Assembly: GCA_020638955.1 (NCBI GenBank)
Contig: JACKHO010000006.1
Span: forward strand, 62,001-126,000
Direction of reading: 5' to 3'
DNA: 64,000 bases
From: Planctomycetaceae bacterium
GTDB lineage: Bacteria; Planctomycetota; Planctomycetia; Planctomycetales; Planctomycetaceae
Shown: piece after piece, positions 34,395-44,487 of the stretch
How the letters are laid out: the number at the start of each line of letters is the position of its first letter
Position numbering within the stretch: the first letter of the stretch is position 1
Made by a program: the position numbers and the translations under genes
The notes under the pieces: generated by a model
What the model was told of the DNA's origin: nothing
Databases searched by the model: none
Seen by the model: only the letters and a program-made list of their open reading frames with translations

Positions 34395-37220
34395 TTAGTA
34401 GACGTAAACAAACTCATTTGAATTGAACAGCACGAGGCAAATATCCGCGAACGCACGCACGTGGCGATTCACCTGGTACGGCCGCAAATCGGGGACGAAG
34501 TCTCGATTGGAATACAGTGTCTCTGTGAAGGAAAAATGCTCGCCGGTGTTTTCTTCGACCGCTGTGCGGACGACCTCCAACGGTTGCGACTCAATCGGCT
34601 CCAAAGTCTCAGGCAATGACGCCTCCAAGTTCTTCCAGAACTTCAGGATGTCTGCCGCTTCTTCCCGTGTGGGTGAGCGTGAATAGAGGAGTCGATAGCT
34701 CTCTGTGAGGGCCTCGGCGTCCGAATTCGTCTCGGACAAAAGTCGATTCGCGAGTGCGAGTGCCCGGGCATGTGAGTTGTTACCGTTGAATTGGGCGAAT
34801 ACTTGCGGTGTCACCGTGGATGACTCGCGCCGCTCGCAGGAAAAGTCGGGGGCTGGCGAGTTGAAGACTTCCAGCAGCGGCGGAACGAGTCCACGCAATC
34901 GCAATACGTACAACGAACGTCGATGCCTTTGGCTGGGCGATGTGTTGGGAGTCCAGGCCGCGGCGAATGTCCCCATGACCATGCGCGGCTGCAACGCGAC
35001 TTCCAGGTTGATTTCCGGTCGGGCGGGAATGCCACCCACTGTGCGGTTGAGTTCTCCCGAAGCGGTGAGCATTGAGTCCCGAAGTTCTTCAGCACTGAGT
35101 CGCCTCGGCTGAAACACCAGCCAGGCTGTTGCGGCGGGATCACTCTCCGCCAGTTCATCCGCTTGGGGATGCGTCGTGCTGCGTGCGTAAGCATCGGAAT
35201 TGAGAATGTGGCGATGCAGCGACTTGATTGACCATCCGTCCTCAAGGAATTGAATCGCCAGCCAGTCCAGCAGTTCAGGATGCGTTGGACGCTGACCAGT
35301 GGATCCAAAATTATTCGGATTCCCTGCAATGGCACGTCCGAAATGCCACTGCCAAATTCGATTCACAATGACACGAGATGTCAGTGGATTCTTGGGATTT
35401 GCAATCCAGTCGGCGAGCGCTGTGCGTCGCCCTTCGACGCTTGTGGGAAATTCCGCTTGGAGTTGGTCGTTGAGAACGCTGAGTGCATTGGGTGGTGTGG
35501 GCTCTGTCGGGGAAAAGGGATCGCCTCCCGCGAGAATACAGGTTTCTTCGAGTTCACCATTTTCCATGCGGTCAGCAGGAATGCGTGTGGGAGACGCAAT
35601 GTTCTTTACCTGTGGCGTCCGTCCGTTGTAGACAGCGAGTGCAAACGGTTCGTAACGATCAAACTCCCAGTCCAGTCGCTGGAGTCCTTTGCGGGAAACT
35701 CGCTCCAGGCCAAACTCTGCAGGAGTGAAGCCGACGAGCTTTGGTGGGTACTCGTCCTCCTGCTGTCCCGCGTTCCTTAACGCCTGACGAACGTTATTGA
35801 AAATGGCACCGTCATTGTTTTTGCGAATACGTTCGAGTTCGGCATTCCATGCCTCGGGCGACTTTCCCTGCTCGGCATACCACTTCTGGGCGTTCTCCAG
35901 TAGTACTTCGTCCAGTTCTTTCAGCGTCTCCGAGTGTCGATTTCGTTGCAGTTCCAGATATTTCCGTTCTTCGAAGCCAGATGTGTTCTCGCCTGCCAGA
36001 AATGCCGCGGATCGTTCTGTGAGTTGGGTCGTCGCGAAAACCGATTGGATGGAGTAGTAGTCCCGGGTGGGAACGGGGTCGAATTTATGATCATGGCAGC
36101 GGGCACACTGCAATGAATGGCCGAGAAATGTTTCGCCAACGCTGTTGGTGACGTCATCCAGAAAACGTTGCCGCGCCACCTTGGCGACTTCCATTCCGGT
36201 CAGTTCCCACGGGCCCATGCGGAGGAATCCGGTCGCGATGATGCCTTCGGGATCATCTGGTCTGATTTCGTCGCCTGCTATTTGCTCACGGATGAACTCG
36301 TCGAACGGTTTGTCATCGTTAAATGCCCGGACGACGTAGTCACGATACCGCCAGGCATTTCCCCGTTCAAAATCGTTGGCAAATCCGGAGGAGTCGGCAT
36401 AGCGGACAACATCGAGCCAATGCTGTGCCATGCGCTCACCATGGTGGGGCGACTCAAGTAAACCGTCCACCAGTTCGGCGAAAGCGAGTCGGTCGTCCCG
36501 GTGATCTGCAAGAAACTGCTCAACATCTTCCGGAGTTGGTGGAAGGCCCGTGAGGTCGTACGTCACGCGGCGAATGAGGGTACGACGGTCGGCCCGAGGT
36601 GCAGGTTCAATGCCTTCGGGACTTCGCGACTCAATGATCAAGTCGATGGGATTGCGTTTTGCTTCCGATTCAGGAATGGCCGGTGGTTGCAATGGCTGAT
36701 AAGCCCAGAGGCTATCCGGCTCGTACTTGCGGTTCGTCCAGTCCGGCTTCAGCCCCCCCGAGGTCGTTACAGAAATTCCATCTTCGACCGACCATTTGTC
36801 CGCATACTCTTCCTCAATGCTGGCTATGCGTTCTGTCGCGGGCCATGCGGCACCTGTTTCGATCCAGCGTTTCAGCCAGGCTGGTTCTTCTGTATTGAGC
36901 TTCTCAGCTTCCTTGGGAGGCATGGCCGACCAAGTGTCGCTTGTTCGCAAAACGGCGAGCAGCAGTGGGCTTTCATCTGGTTTGCCGGGAACCACACCGG
37001 CCTCTTCACTGTCGCCACCGCGAAGAATGGTTTCGAGGGACCGCGTGTCGAAGTTTCCTTCGAGTGTGTCGCCATCACCATGGCATCCCGAGCACTTCTC
37101 ACGAAGCAGTGGCGCGACACGTCGCACAAACAGTAATTCCGACTCGCTTGCCTCTTGGGCGAATCCCCTTGCTCCGGCGAGCAGAACAAACAGAGCGAGA
37201 ACAACAACACAGCGATGCAT
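34395..37220 (-). CDS. Planctomycete cytochrome c, DUF1549/DUF1553 protein
   Basis: 941 residues with a signal peptide (about 1-21). A PSCyt1 heme-binding motif CSGCH (43-47) is followed by a DUF1549 domain (LIRRVTYDLTGLPPTPEDVEQFL; HGERMAQHWLDVVRYADSSGF; CARCHDHKFDPVPTRDYY, a second CxxCH) and a C-terminal DUF1553 domain (LTSRVIVNRIWQWHFGRAI; LRGLVPPLLEVFNSPAPDFSCERRESSTVTPQVFAQFN). Two CxxCH motifs suggest two c-type hemes. It is co-oriented with and just upstream of the DUF1501 gene, the usual two-gene unit. Confidence 0.92.
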   Translation of the reverse strand: MHRCVVVLALFVLLAGARGFAQEASESELLFVRRVAPLLREKCSGCHGDGDTLEGNFDTRSLETILRGGDSEEAGVVPGKPDESPLLLAVLRTSDTWSAMPPKEAEKLNTEEPAWLKRWIETGAAWPATERIASIEEEYADKWSVEDGISVTTSGGLKPDWTNRKYEPDSLWAYQPLQPPAIPESEAKRNPIDLIIESRSPEGIEPAPRADRRTLIRRVTYDLTGLPPTPEDVEQFLADHRDDRLAFAELVDGLLESPHHGERMAQHWLDVVRYADSSGFANDFERGNAWRYRDYVVRAFNDDKPFDEFIREQIAGDEIRPDDPEGIIATGFLRMGPWELTGMEVAKVARQRFLDDVTNSVGETFLGHSLQCARCHDHKFDPVPTRDYYSIQSVFATTQLTERSAAFLAGENTSGFEERKYLELQRNRHSETLKELDEVLLENAQKWYAEQGKSPEAWNAELERIRKNNDGAIFNNVRQALRNAGQQEDEYPPKLVGFTPAEFGLERVSRKGLQRLDWEFDRYEPFALAVYNGRTPQVKNIASPTRIPADRMENGELEETCILAGGDPFSPTEPTPPNALSVLNDQLQAEFPTSVEGRRTALADWIANPKNPLTSRVIVNRIWQWHFGRAIAGNPNNFGSTGQRPTHPELLDWLAIQFLEDGWSIKSLHRHILNSDAYARSTTHPQADELAESDPAATAWLVFQPRRLSAEELRDSMLTASGELNRTVGGIPARPEINLEVALQPRMVMGTFAAAWTPNTSPSQRHRRSLYVLRLRGLVPPLLEVFNSPAPDFSCERRESSTVTPQVFAQFNGNNSHARALALANRLLSETNSDAEALTESYRLLYSRSPTREEAADILKFWKNLEASLPETLEPIESQPLEVVRTAVEENTGEHFSFTETLYSNRDFVPDLRPYQVNRHVRAFADICLVLFNSNEFVYVY

Positions 37221-37443
37221 TGAACCAATTCAGTTTGTGAGAGATGTAATGAAAGTAGCCTTCAGCCTAACACATCTGCGCCTGCAAAGTGAGCCAATTC
37301 GACGCTTCAAACGGGACAGCATCGGGCCTTTTACTGACCGTCTGGACGAAGGACACGACTGCCAGTAGAAATCCCGACGTGAATTGATCAGAATCACACG
37401 ACGTTTACTAATTCTGTTTCTCCCCTCGCCTGAGGAATTCGCT

Positions 37444-37704
37444 GTGTCTGAAGAACCGAAGATTGCCGGATTGTCCCCCATGAAAATTGCCCTGGAAGCG
37501 GGCAAGAAATATGCGTTTTGCACATGTGGCCACTCGGAAGCCCAGCCGTTTTGTGATGGACGGCACAAGGGTTCCAGTTTTTCGCCCAACGTTTTCATTG
37601 TAGAAAACTCTGAAGACGTCTGGATGTGCCTTTGCAAGCAATCGCAGACCGGTCATAAGTGCGATGGTTCTCACAAGCCCCTTCGGGAAGCTAACCCGCA
37701 ATAA
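37444..37704 (+). CDS. Double-CDGSH iron-sulfur protein
   Basis: 86 residues from GTG at 37444, with a strong Shine-Dalgarno GAGGAA six bases earlier; the ATG at 37384 would add a non-conserved hydrophobic leader. Two CDGSH-type clusters are visible: CTCGHSEAQPFCDGRHKG and CLCKQSQTGHKCDGSHK, each with the C-x-C-x(8-9)-C-D-G-x-H spacing that binds a [2Fe-2S] cluster with 3 Cys and 1 His. These small cytoplasmic proteins are thought to carry or sense Fe-S clusters or electrons. It lies between a minus-strand and a plus-strand cytochrome gene. Confidence 0.88.
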   Translation: MSEEPKIAGLSPMKIALEAGKKYAFCTCGHSEAQPFCDGRHKGSSFSPNVFIVENSEDVWMCLCKQSQTGHKCDGSHKPLREANPQ

Positions 37705-37745
37705 TGCTGCTAACGTTATTCCTCTAAGCCCCACGAAGAGGAGCG

Positions 37746-40700
37746 ATGCGAATTCCTGCTTTATTCGCCAAACAACGTTTCGTTGCGATTCTGGTTCTGT
37801 TGCTCGCCAGCGTCGCATTCGGGGATGATGCGCCCCGAAAGAACGAAGCGGGGCTCGAACTTTTCCGTTCCGATGTTCGCAGCATTCTCATTCACCAGTG
37901 TCTGGAGTGCCATGGCGGAAAGTCGGTAATGGGAAAGTTTGACCTCAATACGCGGGAAAAGCTCATGGAGAGCGGTTACGTCGGTCCGACTGCTGACGAA
38001 AGCTATTTGCTGGAACTCATCCGGCACGAAGCAGAACCGCACATGCCGCTCAAGGCGCCCAAGCTCAAGCGGGAGGTCATTGAGAAAATCGAACAGTGGA
38101 TAAACCTTGGAGCCCCGTATGACGGTCCACTAAATGAGTCGGCAGTGGGAGCGGTCGAGTTAGTCGTCACGGACGCAGACCGGGAGTTCTGGTCGTTTCG
38201 GCCATTGGCTCAGGACAATCCGCCCGCACGAACAAGCGACTGGTGCCGAAATGAGGTAGATCAGTTTGTATTTACCAAATTGACGGAAGCCGGACTGCAT
38301 CCGAACGGGCTGGCCGACCGACGTACACTCATCCGTCGTGCCTACTTCGACCTCATTGGCTTGCCGCCAACTTACGAGGAGGTCGAAGCTTTTGTGAATG
38401 ACACAAGCCCCACGGCCTATGAAGACTTAATCGACAGCTTGCTGGACTCCGAACATTATGGCGAACGCTGGGCCCGGCATTGGCTGGACGTGGCGCGGTT
38501 TGCAGAATCCCATGGTTATGAACAGGACTACGACAGGCCTAATGCCTACCACTACCGTGACTTTGTCATTAAGGCCCTCAATGCGGACATGCCGTTCAAT
38601 CAATTTGTATCCTGGCAACTGGCTGGAGACGAGCTGGCACCGGACGAGCCGTTGGCACTCATGGCGACGGGTTTCATGGGAGCGGGGGCCTTTCCAACTC
38701 AATTGACGGAAGAAGAGTTTGAGTCGGCACGCTACGACGAACTCGACGACATGGTCGGAACTACAGGAGTCGCTTTCCTGGGCCTTTCGATTGGATGTGC
38801 GCGCTGTCACGACCACAAGTTTGATCCCATCCCGACGAAGGATTATTACGAGCTGGTCAGCACGTTTCGCACGGCAATCCGAAGCGAAGTTGAGTTGGAT
38901 CTTGCCCCCGAGAAGAATAAGGAAGCGCGAAATCAATTCGAGAGCCAACTCGCGGCATTGAAATTAAAACGCGACGAGGTTGGCAAAGCACTGGCCCAGC
39001 AGTTGGCTCGCAAAGAGAATCTAGTCGAGTTGGGGAAACGCGGAACCTGGGAACTGCCGCAGAGTGCTGAAGTCACGTGCGCACAAGGTTCCACGTTTAA
39101 TTTGCAGAATGACGGAAGTTGGTTGGCGTCTGGAGCAGCCCCCGAACGAGATGAATTCACGCTGCAGGGAAAGGTGTCGCCAGACATCCAGTTCAGCGCC
39201 ATTCGGCTGGAAGCATTGACACACGAGTCCCTGCCAAACCGCGGGCCGGGACGTGCGGGTAACGGCAATTTTGCACTCGGGAATATTTCACTGGAGGTCA
39301 CGAACGCCGACGGTGCGAGTCGATCCATTCCGCTCAATGCTGCACGTGCGACGCATCAGCAGAATACATCGAGTCTTTCCGTTGCGGCCTCGATTGATGA
39401 TGATTCCATTTCAGGTTGGGCGGTGGATCAAGGCGGCATCGGGAAAGATCAGGCTGCCGTCTTCGACTTCAAGGAATCGATCGTTCTCAGCAAGTCAGAT
39501 CGAATCAGCGTCAAGCTGACGTTTAATCATCCCAACGGTAAACACGCTATGGGGCACTGGCGAGTGTCTTTCGCTTCGCGCAAAGAACTGCCGCCGGAGA
39601 TTGGCCTGCAGGGAGTTCCAGCGGACATCATCAATGCACTCAGCGAACTCAATGATCTGCCACCTGAGCAGCGTATGGCCCATGAGAAATGGAGTGCAGT
39701 GCTCGACTGGTATTTGTCGCAGCAGCCGGAGTGGGCGAAGCTGAGTGAGGAAATCCAGCAGAAGGAATCAGCTGGACCGGCAGTGCAACTGGCGAAGGTC
39801 ATGGTCACGAGCGAGGGGCTGCCGCATTTGCCACACCATGCTGACGGTCGTGGCTTCCCGCACTTTTACCCGGAAAGCTATTACCTCACCCGAGGTGATG
39901 TTCATCAAAAAGGTGAAATTGCCAAGCAGGGTTTTCTGCAGGTTCTCATGCGGGACGAGGAACCGGTCGGCCACTGGCAGCTCGCGCCTCCTGAAGGATG
40001 GACGCGGACGTCATTTCGCCGCGCTTCGTTGGCAAACTGGCTGACCGACACGGACTCCGGGGCGGGTCATTTGGTCGCCCGCGTTATTGTGAATCGACTC
40101 TGGCAGCATCATTTCGGTCGCGGCATTGTGGCGACTCCGAATGACTTTGGCTTTCAGGGAGAACGGCCCACGCATCCGGAATTGCTCGACTGGCTGGCCC
40201 GTGACCTCATTGAAAATGGCTGGAACCTAAAACGTCTGCACAAACTCATTATGCTCAGTGCCACCTACCAGCAGAATGGAGACTGGGATGAGCAACGCGC
40301 CGCATTGGATCGGGAGAACCTGCTGCTGTGGCGGCGCGGATCGCAGCGACTTGGGGGTGAAGCCATTCGCGACTCTCTGCTGGCAGTGTCGGGGCGACTC
40401 GATTCACGCATGTACGGTCCCGGAACCCTTGACCAGCGGATGACGCGGCGCAGTGTCTACTTCTTTATCAAGCGGAGTCAGCTCATCCCGAGCATGATGC
40501 TCTTCGACTGGCCAGAGCATTTGGTGAGTATTGGACAGCGTTCCTCAACGACCATTGCGCCGCAGGCCCTCATGTTCATGAACAGTTCCGAAGGAAGAAC
40601 CTGTGCCGAGGCACTCGTTCAGAGCATTGAGAAGCAAGACGCTGACAGGACGTTGGCCATTGTTTACCAACGGATTTACAGCCGCGATGCAACGTCGCAG

Positions 40701-40844
40701 GAATTCTCCTTGGCACAACAGTTTCTGAATCAGCAGCAGGAACTGTATCGCAAGTCGCACGCTGAAGAGAAAGCGAGGCAGCTCGCCCTGATCGATTTGT
40801 GTCAGGCGTTGTTAAGTGCCAATGAGTTCTGTTACGTCGACTAA
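37746..40844 (+). CDS. Planctomycete cytochrome c, DUF1549/DUF1553 protein (second copy)
   Basis: 1032 residues with a signal peptide (about 1-26). Heme motif CLECH (52-56), then PSCyt1 text (FDLNTREKLMESGYVGP), DUF1549 (RTLIRRAYFDLIGLPPTYEEV; GERWARHWLDVARFAESHGYEQD; CARCHDHKFDPIPTKDYY) and C-terminal DUF1553 (LVARVIVNRLWQHHFGRGI; FDWPEHLVSIGQRSSTTIAPQALMFMN). A long insert of about 200 residues between the two domains includes an LPS-type region (IRLEALTHESLPNRGPGRAGNGNF), as in the concanavalin-like variants. No DUF1501 partner follows; a DUF1844 gene is next. Confidence 0.92.
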   Translation: MRIPALFAKQRFVAILVLLLASVAFGDDAPRKNEAGLELFRSDVRSILIHQCLECHGGKSVMGKFDLNTREKLMESGYVGPTADESYLLELIRHEAEPHMPLKAPKLKREVIEKIEQWINLGAPYDGPLNESAVGAVELVVTDADREFWSFRPLAQDNPPARTSDWCRNEVDQFVFTKLTEAGLHPNGLADRRTLIRRAYFDLIGLPPTYEEVEAFVNDTSPTAYEDLIDSLLDSEHYGERWARHWLDVARFAESHGYEQDYDRPNAYHYRDFVIKALNADMPFNQFVSWQLAGDELAPDEPLALMATGFMGAGAFPTQLTEEEFESARYDELDDMVGTTGVAFLGLSIGCARCHDHKFDPIPTKDYYELVSTFRTAIRSEVELDLAPEKNKEARNQFESQLAALKLKRDEVGKALAQQLARKENLVELGKRGTWELPQSAEVTCAQGSTFNLQNDGSWLASGAAPERDEFTLQGKVSPDIQFSAIRLEALTHESLPNRGPGRAGNGNFALGNISLEVTNADGASRSIPLNAARATHQQNTSSLSVAASIDDDSISGWAVDQGGIGKDQAAVFDFKESIVLSKSDRISVKLTFNHPNGKHAMGHWRVSFASRKELPPEIGLQGVPADIINALSELNDLPPEQRMAHEKWSAVLDWYLSQQPEWAKLSEEIQQKESAGPAVQLAKVMVTSEGLPHLPHHADGRGFPHFYPESYYLTRGDVHQKGEIAKQGFLQVLMRDEEPVGHWQLAPPEGWTRTSFRRASLANWLTDTDSGAGHLVARVIVNRLWQHHFGRGIVATPNDFGFQGERPTHPELLDWLARDLIENGWNLKRLHKLIMLSATYQQNGDWDEQRAALDRENLLLWRRGSQRLGGEAIRDSLLAVSGRLDSRMYGPGTLDQRMTRRSVYFFIKRSQLIPSMMLFDWPEHLVSIGQRSSTTIAPQALMFMNSSEGRTCAEALVQSIEKQDADRTLAIVYQRIYSRDATSQEFSLAQQFLNQQQELYRKSHAEEKARQLALIDLCQALLSANEFCYVD

Positions 40845-40877
40845 TCTACAATCCAACCTCAAAAACTGAATATTACC

Positions 40878-41207
40878 ATGACTGACGAAACACAGCCCAC
40901 AAGCTCGGAAGGTGCCGACGAAGCGGAAGCACGTCGCCGCGATTTGGAAAATTTGCCACCGCCGCGATTTGAAACCCTCATTCAAATTCTGTCGACACAG
41001 GCCGTTGTCGCACTGGGAATGGTACCGGGGCCAAATGGTGAAGTGACACGCGAAATGCCGCTCGCCCGTCACTTCATTGACCTGTTGGCCATTCTGGAAG
41101 AGAAGACCAAAGGGAACCGAACTCCCGAAGAGAACCGAAACATCGACACGGCTCTCCATGAGTTACGAATTGCATTTACTCACACCTCAAATCAGTTGAA
41201 GAAGTAA
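40878..41207 (+). CDS. DUF1844 protein
   Basis: 109 residues. The sequence PRFETLIQILSTQAVVALGMV and LARHFIDLLAILEEKTKGNRTPEENRNIDTALHELR match DUF1844, a small helical protein widespread in planctomycetes, acidobacteria and deltaproteobacteria, function unknown. Acidic, Ser-rich N-terminus. Found 34 bases after the cytochrome gene and on the same strand, so possibly in the same transcript. Confidence 0.85.
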   Translation: MTDETQPTSSEGADEAEARRRDLENLPPPRFETLIQILSTQAVVALGMVPGPNGEVTREMPLARHFIDLLAILEEKTKGNRTPEENRNIDTALHELRIAFTHTSNQLKK

Positions 41208-41254
41208 CGGGATGACACTCGTTGCCGGGTGCTTTCAGCTCAGGTACGATTCGC

Positions 41255-42406
41255 ATGAAATCGTTTTCAAAACAGGTCGCCCAGTTGCTGGCAATGTTGT
41301 TGTTCGTCGGAGCTGGCAGCACGGCGTTGGCCTGCAACATCCCAGTGTTCCGCTACGCGCTGGAACGCTGGCGGCCAGACAATTTGAAAATGGTCGTTCT
41401 TTATCGCGGCTCACTTTCGGAGCAGGACCGCGGATTAGTGGAGGCCATTGAGCGCAGAAGTCTGTACGCGGGTGGCAATGCAAACGTCGTCGTCGTGCCC
41501 ATTAACGTTGCTGGAAATGAACGTCCCAAGGAATTCGAAAACCTGGTTGCCGCCGCGTCACCACAACTAAAAGATCCTCAGGCCATACTTGTCGGCTCAA
41601 ACGTGAGTGGTAATCAGATGGTGCTCTGGGAGGGAAGCCTCGAACAGTCATTGGATGCCTGGATATACGAGTCGACAGCGCGTAAGGAACTCATTGAACG
41701 ATTGCAAAGCGGTCACGCAGCTGTGTGGGTGTTGATATCCGGCCAGACTCCTGAGGAGACTGAGTCGACCGAAACAATGTTAAAAGCCGAATTGAGTCGG
41801 CTTTCCGAGGAAGTACCATTCCCTGATGGAATTGGGGAGCCAGGATCGGAGCTTTATTCTGACGTTCCGCTGACCATGGAATTCAGTCTGATCACCATTT
41901 CACGAGATGATGCCACCGAGCGCTTTCTTACACAACTGGCCGGTCGCCTGGCTCCCGAGGAATACGCGGCGGGCCATCCCATTGCCATACCGGTATTCGG
42001 ACGTGGGCGGGCACTGGAGGCCATCCCAACCGATCGGCTCACACCGGCGCTCGTGAACGACCTGTGCTATTACCTTTCGGGAGCCTGCTCATGTCAGGTG
42101 AAGGAACAGAACCCCGGCTTCGATTTGTTGACCTCGACAAACTGGGAGACGGCGTTGTTTGAGGAAGGAGTCCTTCCGCCTGACACGGGCCTGCTGCATC
42201 AGCGTCGCTTGGAGTCTGAACCGGCGGAAACGCTTCCCATTGCTCCGGGAAACGCTGTTACCGATGACACTTCACAGGTTGAACCGTCCGCTGAAAGTGG
42301 AGTCGAGAGCACTCATAACGCACCGAGTTCACGTGGACTGGTGGCGTGGCTGGCACTGGCCATTGTCGTCGTGGGGGCGGTTATTGCGGTGACGCATCGC
42401 ACTTAA
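41255..42406 (+). CDS. Secreted membrane-anchored protein of unknown function
   Basis: 383 residues from the ATG at 41255, which begins a signal peptide (hydrophobic 9-26, ending ALA before CNIPVFRYALERW). That CNIPVFRYALERW start is a recurrent feature of planctomycete proteins of unknown role; no function can be assigned. A C-terminal membrane helix (about 361-379, LVAWLALAIVVVGAVIAV) anchors it, preceded by a disordered Ser/Glu/Pro stretch. It also contains a Cys-rich segment (LSGACSCQVKEQNP). It follows the DUF1844 gene on the same strand and ends 12 bases from a convergent glycosyltransferase. Confidence 0.75.
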   Translation: MKSFSKQVAQLLAMLLFVGAGSTALACNIPVFRYALERWRPDNLKMVVLYRGSLSEQDRGLVEAIERRSLYAGGNANVVVVPINVAGNERPKEFENLVAAASPQLKDPQAILVGSNVSGNQMVLWEGSLEQSLDAWIYESTARKELIERLQSGHAAVWVLISGQTPEETESTETMLKAELSRLSEEVPFPDGIGEPGSELYSDVPLTMEFSLITISRDDATERFLTQLAGRLAPEEYAAGHPIAIPVFGRGRALEAIPTDRLTPALVNDLCYYLSGACSCQVKEQNPGFDLLTSTNWETALFEEGVLPPDTGLLHQRRLESEPAETLPIAPGNAVTDDTSQVEPSAESGVESTHNAPSSRGLVAWLALAIVVVGAVIAVTHRT

Positions 42407-42418
42407 GACGCGAGTGCA

Positions 42419-44218
42419 TCATTTGGGAAATGTGATGCGCTGCGTGGCGTGCTGGTAACGCCCCAACGCACCAAAGCTGCGAGGGTCGAATCGGCCGGCG
42501 AGAAACAGCTTTCGGCGTCGCTGGACCTCCATTGTTGCGGCAGCCCGCGCTTTCGATCCCCATCCAGACTGATTGTCCTGCGTGGCCGACTGGGCGTGGA
42601 CGCGGTAGTTGAGCACGACTTCCCTGGTCACTGCAAAGCGGACACCAGAAAAGAAGCAACGTGTTTGAAACTCCGTATCGAGGCTCGCCCGGTTGACGAG
42701 TGCACCACCGAAGTCGGGGTAGCCACCGAGGCGTTCGAACATCGACTTCCGAAAAACAGAGGTCGGGTTTTCCACGAAGTAATCTGCCCTGCGGAATTCG
42801 GGGTAGTACGATGTTCGATACCGGGTACGGAGTACCTGGCTGGTATCGTCCGTTTCGTGCATGACGGGCTGGCGAACAGTTTCGTCTCCGAACAGTTCTA
42901 CGGCACCGCCGAAATAATCAGCATCAGCAAGTTGCAGTAGAGTAGCCGCTTCCCGAAAACGATTTGGCAGGCTGATGTCGTCTGCATCCTGCACCGCGAT
43001 GAGGTCCGTTTCCAAGTAGGGAAAGATATTGTTGAACGACTGAAACTGAGCAATGTTTTCCGTGTTGCGATACGTGCGAACTTGCGGATGCGCACTCCAG
43101 CGTCGCAGCAGCGTTTCAGTGTCAACGGGGCTACAGTCGTCCACAAGGTGGACCACAATATCGTCGTTGCCGCTCTCGAGCAGACCAGCGAGTGCCTGTT
43201 CGACATAGTCCAGTTGACCATGAAACGGGAGCACGACGTCACACGGTTGAGAGATGGTTGGGAAGCCGCGAGCAAAGTTTCGCAACGTCCCCACCAGAAT
43301 GACAGAATATCCTGGCGGGGGACCTAAAGGAATAACGCTCAACGGTTCAAGCGGTTTAATGTCGACATCATGGGAAACCGCAATGCGGCGGTCCTCGCAG
43401 GTTGCCCGAAATACAAATTCCGGTGCTGAGTCGGGACGCGCAGCGCTGCCCCCCATGTCATTAAACGTAGCGCGGCGAAATACCAGGGTCTCCGGTGCGA
43501 GATAATGGTCGTACCGATCGATCTGCGGCAAACGCGAAGGATGTGAGCCGCCCTGCGAACCGAGAATGTCGGCCCCCGTTTCACGCAGCTCGCCGAGGGC
43601 ATTGGCGAGCCGTCGCGGCAAGCTGATTGTCAACGGCGACTGAATGGCAATGTACTGCGACCGCAGCTTTGCATGCACTTCGTGAACGGCCTCCATTGCG
43701 GAGGTGGCTGAGGGGCAATGGTGAACGAGAATGTTCTCTCGTCCCATGTATCGGGTAAACAATTGTCCCTCGATACTGCCATCAACCAAATGGAGCAGAA
43801 CGAACACTTCGGTCTGCTGCAGCACGCTTTGAATGACATCATCGAGGCGCAGGTGAGTCTCGTTGCAGTAGAGGACAACATCGCACGATTCGACATTGCC
43901 TGTCGCCGGCGGTAGGTCCTGATATTCCAGAATCGCTGCTTCCGCCCGGTCACGGAGTTCCTGGACTTTCTCCCGGTTCGAAACCTCGCCTTCAAGCAGT
44001 GCCATTTCGCACTGTTGAAGAACGACCGAAGGAAAGACGGGATGTGTTTCTAACAGCGACTGCGTGTGAGCGAAACAAAGAGAGCAAACGTCTCGCGTCA
44101 CACGAAAGGAAAGCCCAGGGCACTCTGCCAGTTGCAAGGCCAACAGCCGACAACTGGCCCGTTCGCCGTCTGCGTCGATGTGGACGTCCGTTCGATAGAC
44201 ACAGTTTTCGAAATTCAC
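42419..44218 (-). CDS. Glycosyltransferase family 2 protein with two GT-A-like domains
   Basis: 599 residues. The second domain (about 305-560) is a clear GT2: CDVVLPFHGQLDYVEQALAGLL, HLVDDCSPVDTE and the DxD metal site in AVQDADDISLPNRF. The first domain (about 100-300; CDVVLYCNETHLRLDDVIQSVL, VLLHLVDGSI) has the same fold pattern but no obvious DxD, so it may be inactive. The N-terminal 60 residues are Cys-rich (CRLLALQLAECPGL, DVCSLCFAHTQ). No membrane segment. Probably cytoplasmic sugar transfer onto a polysaccharide or lipid; acceptor unknown. Confidence 0.8.
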   Translation of the reverse strand: MNFENCVYRTDVHIDADGERASCRLLALQLAECPGLSFRVTRDVCSLCFAHTQSLLETHPVFPSVVLQQCEMALLEGEVSNREKVQELRDRAEAAILEYQDLPPATGNVESCDVVLYCNETHLRLDDVIQSVLQQTEVFVLLHLVDGSIEGQLFTRYMGRENILVHHCPSATSAMEAVHEVHAKLRSQYIAIQSPLTISLPRRLANALGELRETGADILGSQGGSHPSRLPQIDRYDHYLAPETLVFRRATFNDMGGSAARPDSAPEFVFRATCEDRRIAVSHDVDIKPLEPLSVIPLGPPPGYSVILVGTLRNFARGFPTISQPCDVVLPFHGQLDYVEQALAGLLESGNDDIVVHLVDDCSPVDTETLLRRWSAHPQVRTYRNTENIAQFQSFNNIFPYLETDLIAVQDADDISLPNRFREAATLLQLADADYFGGAVELFGDETVRQPVMHETDDTSQVLRTRYRTSYYPEFRRADYFVENPTSVFRKSMFERLGGYPDFGGALVNRASLDTEFQTRCFFSGVRFAVTREVVLNYRVHAQSATQDNQSGWGSKARAAATMEVQRRRKLFLAGRFDPRSFGALGRYQHATQRITFPK

Positions 44219-44487
44219 GCTGGCGGCTCACGTTGAATAATCGATTTGATTGATACCCATCTGGGTAGTGAATCTACCTAATGTAACGGTTCTTCACAGG
44301 AAAAAGGATGAATCGACAACACTCATCCCCGCGGTTGTCCGTTGTCGATCAAAGCATATCGATGCGAGTCCGAACATTTAACGCAAATCGCCTTGAGAGA
44401 GTCGTCCCGGGGCAACATATCATTCCATACCCATCGGACCTGACTGATGCGGTTTGATTCACCTCCTGATGAATGGCTAGGGACAAC

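Noticed and set aside
44254..44267. TACCCA/TGGGTA palindrome before the DksA-like gene
   Set aside because: Six-base arms are expected by chance and no promoter or protein site is evident.
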